NCBI GenBank assembly: GCA_963966185.1
Contig: CAWZYM010000100.1
Location: forward strand, 1-64,000
DNA from: Rhabditoides inermis
Taxonomy: Eukaryota > Nematoda > Chromadorea > Rhabditida > Rhabditidae
Direction of reading: 5' to 3'
DNA length: 64,000 nt
The notes under the pieces are model-generated. The model saw only the letters and a list, made by a program, of their open reading frames with translations. It was not told the DNA's origin and searched no databases. Below, piece after piece: positions 37,500-49,099 of this stretch; the first letter of the stretch is position 1; each line of letters begins with the position of its first letter. A program made the position numbers and the translations under genes.

Positions 37500-38155
37500 T
37501 TGGCTATACGGTACTTGAGATTACTTTTATACTGGTATACGATACTTGGGGACACTTATATACAGGTATACGGTATACGGTACTTGGGTATACGGTACTT
37601 GGGAAAACGATGCTTGGGAATACGGTACTTGGGAATACGGTACTTGGGAATACGGTACTTGGGAAAACGATATTTGCGAATACTGTACTTGGGAATACTT
37701 ATATACAGGTATACCGTACTTGGGTATACGGTATACGGTACTTGGGAATACGGTACTTGGGAATACGGTACTTGGGAAAACGATATTTGCGAATACTGTA
37801 CTTGGGAATACTTATATACAGGTATACCGTACTTGGGTATACGGTATACGGTACTTGGGTATACGGTACTTGGGAAAACGATACTTGGGAATACGGTACA
37901 TACTTGGGTATACGGTACTTGGGAAAACGATACTTGGGAATACGGTACTTGGGTATATGGTACTTGGGAAAATGATACTTGGGAATACGGTACTTGGGAT
38001 TACTTATATACAGGTTACAGGTATACGGTATTTGGTTATACGGTACTTGGGAATACTTACGATCATGGGAATACGATACTTGGGAATACGATACTTGGGA
38101 AAAACTCGGGAATACTTATATACAGGTATACGGTACTTGGGGATACGGGTCTACG
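37500..38155 (+). repeat. 15-bp minisatellite, copy B
   Basis: Same motif family as 26762-27325. A block containing GATATTTGCGAATAC and the TATATACAGG segment appears twice (near 37670 and 37785), which points to an internal duplication after the split from copy A. Confidence 0.92.
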
Positions 38156-38408
38156 ATACTACTTGTGTATGGCAACGTGAGAGATTACCAAAAAATTGTT
38201 TGAGATGACTTTTTCTTATACTAAACTTTTTCAAAGATAGTGGTTTGATATGTCCCGTCATTTTTCCCGAGTTGTTTGAATAATCCCCTTGTTTGAAATT
38301 AAATGTTGTTTGAAATGGGAGGAACCCGCGTCATAAACTGTAAGTCAAGTTTTCACAAAACACATTTTATTCTTCACATATGGTCATAATTTTCTACAAT
38401 TCAAAGTT

Positions 38409-39640
38409 CTAGTATATAAGTTTTAAGAGAGATGTCCAGATTGAAGATGTAAGAATCATATCATTTTTTGTCACTTGGCCGTTCTTGGGCGCGTAGTCGT
38501 CTGTGTTTGAGACGAAAGTAGACTTGACAGTGACACCGGCTAGTTGCAGCTTCTCGACCGGACGAAACAGAGGAGTCGTGTCCGAGGAACGTCCTGCGAG
38601 AATCGCCTCCACCTTCCTCTTCGCGATCCTGAACGAGTTGCGTAATGAGGCATAGGGCCATTGCGAAGTACTAACGTGTCGTCCTTGATGTCTGTGTAAA
38701 GTTTAAAGAGAGGGACGATCTCGCTGTCGACGTCTCGCGCTTCTCCCACGCAAAATGCGAACACCGTTCCTCGCATGCGTTTCACACGCTGAAACGGATG
38801 AAGAAAAATATGAACGGAAACACCAGAAGAACCCACCGCCTCGTCTTGGTCAGCGTTCGTCTCAGCAGGCTTGTGCGTCGTGGTCTCCTTGGAGGCGTCC
38901 TTGGCACAGTTCGTCTGCTGTCCCTCACCGGCCTGAACGCAAGATATAGAAATACAGTAGTGCAAGTACGGTATTCTACAGTACCTCTCTTACCTTGGCC
39001 ACCTTGACAGCCTCAGCAGCTGTCACATCATTTTCCCCAGTCTGCGCCTCTCCAGTGGAGACACAGTCGGCTGTGTTCTTGCTTCCGATCAGCTGATCCT
39101 GGGGAGTGTTTGTGTAAGCACAGTCCATTACGCTGTACTACACTACCTTCCCCGTCGTCTTTGTTGCAGTCTTGCACTTGGAGTCCCTTTTCTTCTCACC
39201 CTGAAACTGACATGAACGATGGGTACGGTATCCTACAGTACCTTCATCATGCGCCGTTTCCACTTCGGAGTGACAGAAAGCGACAGCAAAAGTGCCGCCA
39301 TGTGGAGCGAATACTTTTGAGCCGACTTGGTGAACTGCTCCAAACTTGTGTGAGTGTGTTGGCACTCGCCCACACAGAGCCTGCAGTGGAAGGCGAAGAC
39401 GAAGGCGCAGAATGACACCATGTCTCCTCCGTTTTTGCAAGAGCAGAACACATTTTCCAAAACCTTCTTGATCTTGTCGTGCTTCAACGACACGTGTGCT
39501 TCGGAACACTTGCGACAAAACCGAAAGGCCTTCTGGGCACACTCGATCTCATCGCACGTGTCCTCCGCTTGCTCGTCACAGTTGTCGCACTGCAAAAAAG
39601 AGAGAGAATTGACTACTGTAGCGCTTACCGCGTTGAACAT
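38409..39640 (-). CDS. Gene 2 copy B: B-box-like zinc-finger protein with expanded upstream repeat
   Basis: Exons: 39640 (or upstream)-39629, 39589-39242, 39200-39147, 39098-38994, 38932-38837, 38788-38676 and 38628-38409. Frames and splice sites match copy A and no disabling change was seen. The Cys/His cluster pattern is unchanged; one substitution (ENM to ENV) precedes FCSCKNGG. The exon upstream of 39629 contains the long hexanucleotide tract. If translation began at the ATG at 40702, the protein would carry about 150 Leu-Pro dipeptides before the zinc-finger region. If it begins at 39640, the tract lies in the 5' untranslated region. Confidence 0.75.
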
Positions 39641-39650
39641 GACAGACTTC

Positions 39651-40560
39651 GGAGGGAGAGGGAGAGGGAGAGGGAGAGGGAGAGGGAGAGGGAGAGGGAG
39701 AGGGAGAGGGAGAGGGAGAGGGAGAGGGAGAGGGAGAGGGAGAGGGAGAGGGAGAGGGAGAGGGAGAGGGAGAGGGAGAGGGAGAGGGAGAGGGAGAGGG
39801 AGAGGGAGAGGGAGAGGGAGAGGGAGAGGGAGAGGGAGAGGGAGAGGGAGAGGGAGAGGGAGAGGGAGAGGGAGAGGGAGAGGGAGAGGGAGAGGGAGAG
39901 GGAGAGGGAGAGGGAGAGGGAGAGGGAGAGGGAGAGGGAGAGGGAGAGGGAGAGGGAGAGGGAGAGGGAGAGGGAGAGGGAGAGGGAGAGGGAGAGGGAG
40001 AGGGAGAGGGAGAGGGAGAGGGAGAGGGAGAGGGAGAGGGAGAGGGAGAGGGAGAGGGAGAGGGAGAGGGAGAGGGAGAGGGAGAGGGAGAGGGAGAGGG
40101 AGAGGGAGAGGGAGAGGGAGAGGGAGAGGGAGAGGGAGAGGGAGAGGGAGAGGGAGAGGGAGAGGGAGAGGGAGAGGGAGAGGGAGAGGGAGAGGGAGAG
40201 GGAGAGGGAGAGGGAGAGGGAGAGGGAGAGGGAGAGGGAGAGGGAGAGGGAGAGGGAGAGGGAGAGGGAGAGGGAGAGGGAGAGGGAGAGGGAGAGGGAG
40301 AGGGAGAGGGAGAGGGAGAGGGAGAGGGAGAGGGAGAGGGAGAGGGAGAGGGAGAGGGAGAGGGAGAGGGAGAGGGAGAGGGAGAGGGAGAGGGAGAGGG
40401 AGAGGGAGAGGGAGAGGGAGAGGGAGAGGGAGAGGGAGAGGGAGAGGGAGAGGGAGAGGGAGAGGGAGAGGGAGAGGGAGAGGGAGAGGGAGAGGGAGAG
40501 GGAGAGGGAGAGGGAGAGGGAGAGGGAGAGGGAGAGGGAGAGGGAGAGGGAGAGGGAGGG
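39651..40560 (-). repeat. Expanded GGGAGA hexanucleotide tract, about 151 units (copy B)
   Basis: 910 bp of pure GGGAGA with no interruption visible, replacing the 64-bp tract of copy A; the difference is 846 bp or 141 units. It directly abuts the probable start of gene 2 copy B. On either strand it reads as dipeptide repeats: Leu-Pro or Leu-Ser on the minus strand and Gly-Arg or Arg-Glu on the plus strand. Confidence 0.97.
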
Positions 40561-41015
40561 TTGGCTCACAGCGTCCGAGTGGTGGGGGTGGTGGAGGTGC
40601 TGCCGCCATCTTCCGCGAGTGGCGGGCCGTCCGCGCTTCCTGCGGACATTGCGGCGACTGACACTTCTCTCGCTGCCGCTGCCCGCACTTCGTCATTTTC
40701 ACTCTAGACTTACCAGTCTAATTTTCAATGCGACGCATCTTGCCATTTTCATTAATGCAAATGCCCTGAACGGTGTACGTACTCTGATCGTCAATAGTTG
40801 AGAAACGAGAGATATCAATGTAAACGCACTCATTACTCTTTCATCTCATTACCAATCTCTTTTCGATCCCCCTCTCTCTCAATCTATCTGAACAGCCACT
40901 CTTGTCTAAATCTGCTCTCTGGCTCTACCATGTTCTCGAACGTTGCTGTGTTTCAATTTATGTGTCATGTTGTTATCTCTCGTTTTCAAGCCGAATACTC
41001 GTTTCCACTGACAGG

Positions 41016-41319
41016 CAGCTCATCAACATTTACACCACCTACGTGAGACCGCTTTTGGAGTACGGAACGTGTGTGTTCAACCCATCGGACAAGGCATCTA
41101 TCGTACTACTCGAGCGCGTGCAGAACTACTACAAACGGGTCGTCTTCGCGCGCACAACGTCACTCGGATTCGACGCGTCGGCAGAACAACGCAATGGGGT
41201 TTTTCAGCTACAGTCTCTCGAGAAGCGCCGCCAGATCAACGACATCGTGATGCTCTACAAGGTGCTTCATGGCTCCGTGGAGGTTGATGCATCTAGTTTC
41301 TTCCTCTTGTTCACAGGCA
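41016..41319 (+). pseudogene. LINE reverse-transcriptase C-terminal relic, copy B
   Basis: Duplicate of 29337-29640 with the same frame and the same lack of catalytic motifs. Confidence 0.75.
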
Positions 41320-41370
41320 TTTTCATGTGTGGCGCATTCTTGTGGTGTAATAAATTTGATTGTTTTCATA

Positions 41371-41995
41371 TTATGCCCATGTACACTCACCGGCTTCAGG
41401 TCGCAGTGCGCAAACTGATTCCCGTGCGATGGCGGTGAGCAGCTGGTAGAAGACGACCTTTCCGATCGGCTCCGCCACCCGCCCCGGCTTGAACGCGTCG
41501 CAGTTACACACACCTACGAGGAGAAGGTGAGCGAAGGGGAGGGGGAGAGACTCACCTCGAGCACGGGGTAGTAGCAGCAGCGCGCCTCGTCGACGACGTG
41601 CTCGTAGACGTCGAGAATGTGCGGGTGGTGGTGCAGGGACCGGAGCGCCTCGAGCTCGCCGCGCCGCGCAGCTCATCGGCGGACTGAAGAGCTTGCGTCT
41701 AGTCACCATCATCACTCCTCACCTGCAGCAGTGCAGCGCTTGACGGCCACTTTGCGTCGAGTGACGCGCTCCTGGAGACACATAGCCGAATCCGCCGCTG
41801 CCGAGCACGGCGGCCGACGAGCGGTAGTGGCCGAGAGAAAGAGCGTGGGGAGGGAGAGAGTATTGATTGATCGCAGCCGGATCCGCTGACCTGCTGGATG
41901 ATGGTGAGGGAGCGGCGGTGCGGGGAGGAGGCGGAAAAAGAGAGGGCCTGCTGCGCGGCGACGGGAGCGACACGGGCAGAGGAGGTGGAGGACAT
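41371..41995 (-). pseudogene. Protein-kinase relic, copy B (frameshifted)
   Basis: Same arrangement as 29692-30316: first exon from ATG 41995, glycine loop, VAVK lysine in another frame, alpha-C segment and HCDLKP. Just before the catalytic loop copy B reads HGNQFAHCDLKP where A has HGKEFAHCDLKP. Both frame breaks are shared with copy A. Confidence 0.75.
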
Positions 41996-42846
41996 GGCTG
42001 CTGGTGGGTGATGGGTGGATTGGCTCTAGAGCGGAATGAGCAGACACCTGCAATGTGGTAATTGTGAATTGAACGCTTTTCATCGAGGAATTGATCATTT
42101 AGCAATCAGCAATCGGTACATTATAGCGCGATAGGGAGAGAGAGAGAGGGGAATCTTGGTATGGGAAGTCACATAGGTAGGAGAAATGAAATTTGGATGA
42201 GTTAATGGCATCATAGCGAATGAGAAAGTGTAATCAATCAATAAATCAAAAAAGCAGATATAAGATGATTGCACGCCTGCTCGAAAATGAGGACCCGTAG
42301 TCCGCTTCACAGCCAGGTCGGCATTTACGTGTGATGTGCGCCGGGTTCGCGCCATTTTCAGCGAGACAGCTGAGTTAGAAGTTAGCATATGCGAGGGGAC
42401 AGAGAGGGCTGTGGAGAGCGCGATAGGTAGTTTCCGAGAACATGTAAAAGACGATCGATAAATCAATTATCTTTCGAAAGTACACGAGTAAAGAGAAGTG
42501 GTTTGGTTTTGATCAATTTCAACAAAAGCACATGCATAAAATCTCTTTGCAGCTGACTAAAATTTCAAAACAAACCTTTTTTTCAGGTTGATGTGCCGAA
42601 CATGTTACGTATAAATATTCGAAACTTATACTGAATGAAAACGTATACTGAACATGGAAACGCACTGCTTGGTCGAATCGCTCGCGCGCCTGCCAAAGCC
42701 AGTCTTTCATTGCCGACATGAGAGTGGCGTGTTGCGCACGCCACAGATCAGAACAAACGGGTGAAGGTGGATGTCGAGCATTAACTGTCCTGCCGCCCCT
42801 CACTCCACGAACCACCACATCACACGCTGATTCCATAACCCGCCGC
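41996..42846. other. Spacer between kinase relic and satellite, copy B
   Basis: Near-identical to 30317-31165. No coding feature is supported. Confidence 0.6.
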
Positions 42847-43482
42847 GCGCCTCTACGCTGTTCTGCTCCTGCCTCTCTCTCCTGTTTGGACTGCAGGCCG
42901 CGCTCTTGCAACCAAGCCTCCACTAGCAAGCATGGACAATTGCAGGTACTTTTTTCTACGTATGATTTTTGAATGGGCTTTCTTTGGGGCTGTTGCAGGC
43001 GCCGCTTTCGGCGTGCCTGCTGCCGTGTCCCCTGTCCACGCTGTGCCCCGCGCCTCTACGCTGTTCTGTTCCTGCCTCTCTCTCCTGTTTGGACTGCAGG
43101 CTGCGCTCTTGCAACCAAGCCTCCACTAGCAAGCATGGACAATTACAGGTACTTTTTTCTACGTTTGATTTTTGAATGGGCTTTCTTTGGGGCTGTTGCA
43201 GGCGCCGCTTTCGGCGTGCCAGCTGCCGTGTCCCCTGTCCACGCTGTGCCCCGCGCCTCTACGCTGTTCTGCTCCTGCCTCTCTCTCCTGTTTGGACTGC
43301 AGGCCGCGCTCTTGCAACCAAGCCTCCACTAGCAAGCATGGACAATTGCAGGTACTTTTTTCTACGTATGATTTTTGAATGGGCTTTCTTTGGGGCTGTT
43401 GCAGGCGCCGCTTTCGGCGTGCCTGCTGCCGTGTCCCCTGTCCACGCTGTGCCCCGCGCCTCTACGCTGTTCTGCTCCTGCC
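42847..43482. repeat. 203-bp satellite, three units plus 27 bp, between copies B and C
   Basis: The landmark GCGCCTCTAC occurs at 42847 and last at 43456, a distance of 609 bp or three units. One unit has AATTACAGG and ACGTTTG in place of AATTGCAGG and ACGTATG. Confidence 0.95.
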
Positions 43483-44476
43483 CCTCACCCCTCGTTTTAT
43501 TGAATCTCACTACAAATACTTCAAATGTTTATCATTGCAGGTTTAATTGTGTGCAAAACAAAACGAAAGACACTTCTTTTGAACAAAACATGAGATAAAG
43601 GATGCAAGGCTATGAAAGGTATGTAGGTACATGTAGGGAATGAATCAGTAAGTGAACTATTGGAATTAGTTTGTTTCACCTCTTATATGTGCACACGTTT
43701 CACGTTTTTTTATCCGATGTATTCGATTTGCTGATAAAGAAAATCATGTAATCGATCAAATGTGTAACAGGTACGTGGCGAGTCGTAATTTGACTCTTCT
43801 TACATTCTCGTTTTGGTCTATTGTCTTAGTCCGTATGTTCTTGCTCCGCAACTTCATGATAGTCTTACGTAACATTTCATCTGCATTTACATTTCATAAC
43901 ATTTCATCATAACATTTTATTTACATAACATCTGAAAACCGTAGTATGACAAACAAACATGCAGTTAGGGGGGGGGGAGGTGGCGTCATTGCGGAGCGAT
44001 AAAGAGGGGGAAGGTGAGCATCGGCCGGAGCGAGGGGCGTGTCGGGATCGGGAAGGAGGCGGAGGAGAAAAGGAGGAAGGGAGGGAAGGAGGAAATGTGC
44101 GAGTGTCTTGAAATGCAGTTGTATCTCTGCAGGTCCGTCAGTGTTGCTTCTTCGGAAACTGCAAAAGAAAACAAAAACTTGGGATTCCTTTTTTCTCTTT
44201 GTGCTCCCATTATTCTTTCTCCTCTCACCTTGCCTCCCTCAATGCGAAGGTTCACACTGCATTCCTTCAGAGAGTAAACGTCTTCTCCGCTGGCGTTCTT
44301 GTCTCTCTTTGCAAACCCTCCGTAAAACAAGCTTTTCATTCCTCGCCTGATGAACGACGGCGACCTGAAGAAATACAACTCAAATATAAAATCAATATTT
44401 CTCTTAGAATACCAATATGTTAAAACAATTTCGTTAATTCGTTGGAAAGTGCTTCGGAACAGAAGAAAAAGCGTGC
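43483..44476. other. Spacer between satellite and gene 1, copy C
   Basis: Same content as in copy B, including the segment absent from copy A (43675-43985). No gene is supported. Confidence 0.55.
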
Positions 44477-45876
44477 TCACTTGTGTACTCCCTCATTAAA
44501 TACGAAGTTGTAGGCCTCAGTGCACGTGGCTGATCCTCCAAGTTGACGAAGCGAGAACAACGCGATCGATTTCCCGTCGAACTGCTGAAACAGATCCATG
44601 TAATATGCACACATCATCTGCTCCGCTTGTCGTAAGATGACAATCACCTGCAGGTGGTTCGGCTTGCTGTAGGCTTGCAGGGCGCGCACCGCACAGTGGT
44701 ACTCATCCGCCTGGAGCTTCTGCAACACGAATAACAAAAAAGTATCAACATTTTAAAGAATCAACATTTGATAACTCACAATCGCCTTGAAGTTTTCGAG
44801 CTTTTCTTTTATCTTCCGATGAGTGATCCGTAGCTCGGCGGCGAGTGTCGACCTCGGCGTCTGGCAAAAAACAAGTCAGCTCAATGATGTGTGTGGGTAA
44901 AAGTGGGATGCTTACAGTGATAGTCAGGAAGCGACCCAGACTGGAATCCATTGCATCCAAGTCGGAGATGAACTTGTTGAAGTCCTCCCTGAGTTTCGGC
45001 TTCTTGGCGCTGAGCAACTCAATCTATAAACAATCAGAAAAAAATAATATAATCCGCTTTCTCACTGACCGCTGAACTCTTCAGGTACTCTCCGTGAGTA
45101 CTGGGAGGCAAGTTGGGACGAAGACGACCCTGCTTCACCTTGAGCGCAGACTTGGTGGCCTCGATTTTCGCCATCTCATTGACGCCCAGAGTAGGATGAC
45201 GATGTTGAATCTCCTCAATGCAATCCTCCCTGAAACATCAAGTCGTGTTGAATAATGAGTGCGAACAACTTACACTCGAGCAATCACGCCATGAAGCCAC
45301 AAATAGTTCTTGACGAACTCAAGACACTCCATAGAATTTTTCTCATCTACGACATCGTAAGACTGAAAACAAGCATTCCTTTCAAGAAATCACGTCATTA
45401 ATCTGTTATATACTATGCACTAAACACTACAACCCACCTGAATCTTGTCTAACAGCTCCCCAAACTGCCGGAGAACTTTCTCGGTCTCATCTTGGGCATC
45501 GTTCTGGGCAAAAAGATCGTCGGGCCTGAAAACAAAATAAAACATATATAGATAAAGTGTTTTGTTTTGTACAACTCACAGGACGTCCAACTTGTCTGCT
45601 GTCAAACCACTCAAAGCTTTGGCGTGAAGCTTAGCCACTAGGTCCAAGCGACCACACACAGACTCCAGGTTCTGAACACTAAGTTCAGTTCTCGCACGCA
45701 AATGTTCAATCACTGACCACCAGACTCTCGTTGATGTGCTCCTGGCGAGATGCACAGGAGACGAGATACTCGACGTCCTCGTCCGACTCGTTCACCTTGT
45801 CCGACCCCTCGCCCTCTTCCTCCCCTTTCTCCTTGTCCTTATCCATTTCAGAGTGAGACGGCGAACGAAGCGACAT
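44477..45876 (-). CDS. Gene 1 copy C: uncharacterised protein, open across all visible exons
   Basis: Exons on the minus strand: 45876-45718, 45671-45580, about 45518-45431, 45355-45267, 45222-45063, 45023-44916, 44860-44780 and 44719-44477 (TGA). The second exon is 92 nt, one base more than in A and B, so the frame runs through from ...HINESLV to NLESVCGRL. About 339 residues are visible, starting with a K/D/E/G-rich acidic segment and ending AYNFVFNEGVHK. No domain is recognised; the composition suggests a soluble helical protein. Most substitutions relative to A are conservative (for example a D-K-L-D-V-L ending where A has D-Q-L-D-A-L). The exon with the first ATG follows a TTTCAG acceptor, so 5' exons are missing, and the BEL insertion 34 bp upstream of it probably cuts the gene off from them. 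Confidence 0.7.
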
Positions 45877-45909
45877 CTGAAACAAAATTCGTGAGTTATT
45901 CGAAGGAAG

Positions 45910-46446
45910 TGTCGTGACCAGAGGCACGACCAACCATGTTCCCAATATCAACCGTTTACTGTTCTCAACTATTACAACCAAGTGAGTACTATCGCAACTA
46001 TAAGTTTATATCACAACATCTATGCGAAATACGCCACAACCACATTACATCGAGAGAAACCGACTATATTAATAATCAATCAACTCTACTGTGGCGCCGC
46101 TTCCCGCTCGTCGCTGCCAGCTGATCGTCGTCCCACTGTGCGCCGACTCCACTCGCGCGCCAGCATCTGCTCCTGACGCCATCGGAGCGCCGTCGTCTGG
46201 AAGATTCCCGGATGAGTCTACTTGAGGTGCGCGAGTCAATCCCACCTCATTCTGTTGATTGTCCCGCCGGCGTGCGGTCGACCCTTTTCTGAAATTGTCG
46301 TTTATTGCGTTCCTGTAGTCTCCGTATTGACTGTAGTCCTATTGTTGTTCCCCGACTACGGTCAGTTGTTGTTTCCGATTCGCTAGTGTCTGTCTAGCCC
46401 GTTCCCTATATTCCGTTCTCCATTTATTGCGTTTCTTTGTAAGTGT
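45910..46446 (+). repeat. BEL 5' LTR, first segment
   Basis: Matches 3' LTR 59014-59573 except for a 22-bp deletion near 46289 and one G/A difference near 46363. The LTR is interrupted after AAGTGT by the Helitron-like element. Confidence 0.93.
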
Positions 46447-46549
46447 TCCCCCTTTCATACTAATATTTACTATGGTGTCTGTCTGTCTGTCTGTCTGTCT
46501 GTCCTTCCGGAGAGATATCTCTTTGCAAAGTCTACTCTGAATACTCATT

Positions 46550-47684
46550 TTTTTCTAGAAAGTTTCTTCAATACTTGAGAACGCAAAATTCTAAACATCT
46601 CGTCAATAGCGATCTCCTAATCATAGTTATCACCTAATCTCTTAACTATGGAGAAAAAATTCAAAATACTTCAATTAGAACAAAATTTGGAGGGTAGGTG
46701 AATCGACCTAGAAAAAATCGATAGCCGCGATACCAGCCGACTGTGACCTCATCTTCGTGCCCAAATAAGCGAATGTACCCAAAATGCACCCAAAATTCAT
46801 GATCTTCGATTTCTATAAAAATTGAATAGAAGAAAGATTACGTATAATAGATTATAGAAACTGGTTTCCTTTTTTGAAAAGTCACCAAATATGGCGAATA
46901 TGATCGACTTTTCGTACAGACGAGATAGAAGGTCCAATTTGTAAACTTAAGCTTTTATGGGCAAAAAAGCCCTTCTGTCAAAGTTTCAGATCGATCGGAC
47001 TTTGTCTTCATACAGTAATAGACATTTTCTGAGCGCGCGTTACTTGCTGAGGTCGCGCCCACCGGATTGCTCGCTACCAGCCGGCAGGTCAACCGATCGA
47101 TATCGAATAGTTGGCATTCGCAATCACTGACCCATATCCACTCAGTTGTGTCTTTTTTGATAGGAATATGTCTAAATATAACAAGAATGAATTGAGTCAG
47201 TGGAAAAAGACAAAATTTCTATCTTCAACGAATAACTTTGACAAAACGAAACGTTGAAGGTTGAAAGTTAAGTAAAATGTTTCGAGACGTCAATAGATAA
47301 TAGATAGTGCTTTCCAACGATCAAATCAACCTTGAACTGTTTCAAACTTCTTCGCACGTGCGCACAACGTGTTAGGACGCGCCAGCCGGCTTCTTTTCTC
47401 AAAGTCATTGTGAGCGTAATATAGAACTATGTACTGCTTTTTTCAGTTGAAACTTAGTTTTTAGTTTATTACTTGTACTCTTGTACATATTCAGCCTGAA
47501 ATTCCGTTTTTCAATGCAGTACAGTGTCGAATGGAAGTGAGGTGAGGTGAGAATCGAGTTCACCTTACATGTCATTTGGCAAGCACGGGCGGTCAAACTA
47601 TACTTTTAGAACGTGAGAGAATAGACAGTAGGAAGAGAAGACAGTAGAGAAGAGAGTAGTACTTTCTGTTTAAAAAAGTTTTTA
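46550..47684. other. Helitron interior without recognised features
   Basis: No coding frame, repeat or domain is seen, apart from a 63-codon open frame with no support. The sequence is A/T-richer than the surrounding BEL. Confidence 0.5.
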
Positions 47685-47817
47685 CATAACTGTCTCTCGA
47701 AAGTCGCAGTGACTACTGCACAGATGTGAGAATAGAAGAGTAGACAGAAGGTACCATAGTACTGTCTCTAGAAAGTTGTTATCACCGCAGCGGGGACGTG
47801 AAAGTATACAAGAGAGA

Positions 47818-47859
<42 letters not shown>

Positions 47860-48030
47860 ATAGGAGAGAGAAAAGAGGAGATAGAAGGGAGAGTAGACAT
47901 AACTGTCTCTCGAAAGTCGCAGTGACTACTGCAGATGTGAAAATAGAAGAGTAGACAGAAGGTACCATATTACTGTCTCTAGAAAGTTGTTGTCACCGCA
48001 GCGGGGACGTGAAAGTATACAAGAGAGAGA

Positions 48031-48079
<49 letters not shown>

Positions 48080-48500
48080 AGAGAATAGGAGAGAGAAAAG
48101 AGGAGATAGAAGGGAGAGTAGACATAACTGTCTCTCGAAAGTCGCAGTGACTACTGAAGATGTGAGAATAGAAGAGTAAACAGAAGGTGCCATAGTACTG
48201 TCTCTAGAAAGTTGTTGTCACCGCAGCGGGGACGTGAAAGTATACAAGAGAGAAAATAGGAGAAAGAGAAAGAAAATAGGAGAGAGAAAAGAGGAGAAAG
48301 AAGGGAGAGTAGACATAACTGTCTTTCGAAAGTCGCAGTGATAGTGTTTAATGCAGATGTGAGAGTGAGAGTGGAAGAGGTGACGAGAGGTGAAAGTAGT
48401 CAGAAGACAACATAGCAATCTCTCTAAAAGTTGTTGCCACAGTAAAAGATAAAGATACAGTAGACAAACAAGAGCATAGTATTAGTATTGTCTCTAGAAA
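47685..48500. repeat. Tandem repeat of about 190-223 bp within the Helitron
   Basis: The string ACATAACTGTCT starts at 47685, 47899, 48122 and 48313, giving spacings of 214, 223 and 191 bp. Units contain CTCGAAAGTCGCAGTGACTA, ACCGCAGCGGGGACGTGAAA and a GA microsatellite of variable length, which explains most of the spacing differences. Degenerate copies continue to about 48680. Internal minisatellites are common in non-autonomous Helitrons. Confidence 0.85.
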
Positions 48501-48699
48501 GTTGACAGTACCCACTAGAGAATATAATACTGATTCTAGAGAATATAAAAACATAGTAATGTCTCTATAAAGTTGTTGTCACAGTACATAGAAGAAAAAG
48601 AAAAAGTAGACAAACAAGAGCATAGTATTAGTATTGCCTCTAGAAAGTTGACAGTAGACAATAAAGAATATAATACTGTTTCTAGAGAATATCATACTG

Positions 48700-48737
48700 A
48701 GAGAGAAAGAGCAAGAGAGAAAAAGATGCGAGACAGT

Positions 48738-48798
<61 letters not shown>

Positions 48799-48822
48799 TA
48801 GGGGAGAGTAGAACTGTGTCGA

Positions 48823-48870
<48 letters not shown>
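48700..48870 (+). repeat. GA microsatellites
   Basis: Long GA runs at about 48740-48793 and 48825-48862, separated by a short GGAGAGTAGAACTG segment and followed by a G9 run. Further GA runs lie at 47824-47856 and 48030-48077. Confidence 0.9.
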
Positions 48871-48871
<1 letters not shown>

Positions 48872-49086
48872 CGGGGGAAAAGAAGAGGATGGAAAGTAGA
48901 CAGAATAGTGTAGACGAGAAAGAGATGGGGCGGTGTACTACTGTGAAACAAAAAATAAATGAAAAAGAAGTAGGAGAGATAGTTAGAAATTACAGAAATT
49001 ATGCTACATAAACAAAATACAAAGAACTTGAACACTTCAACTACAACCCTTGCGTGTATTTATCTTCGCAAGAGTCATTATAGAGT

Positions 49087-49099
49087 ACTATCAAACATG
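49087..49099 (+). repeat. SINE target-site duplication, left
   Basis: ACTATCAAACATG, identical to 49437-49449 on the other side of the SINE. Confidence 0.93.

Larger units (their letters stand above)
31396..42846. repeat. Segmental duplication unit, copy B (complete)
   Basis: This copy has both satellite junctions and no large transposon insertion. It shows the ancestral empty site for the LINE of copy A and for the BEL element of copy C. Compared with A it carries the expanded hexanucleotide tract and a rearranged 15-bp minisatellite. Confidence 0.93.
43483..45909. repeat. Segmental duplication unit, copy C, left part
   Basis: It matches copies A and B from the satellite junction through gene 1. 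The block is then interrupted by the BEL element, and homologous sequence resumes at 59832. Confidence 0.93.

Noticed and set aside
26762..38208. Tyr/Gly/Trp-rich repetitive proteins of up to 226 codons
   Set aside because: They are by-products of the 15-bp minisatellite; no conserved flanking coding sequence or splice pattern was found.
39233..40801. Long ORFs of Leu-Pro, Leu-Ser, Gly-Arg and Arg-Glu repeats
   Set aside because: All follow from the hexanucleotide tract being open in every frame. Only the Leu-Pro frame is linked to a gene-like exon, and its translation is unproven.
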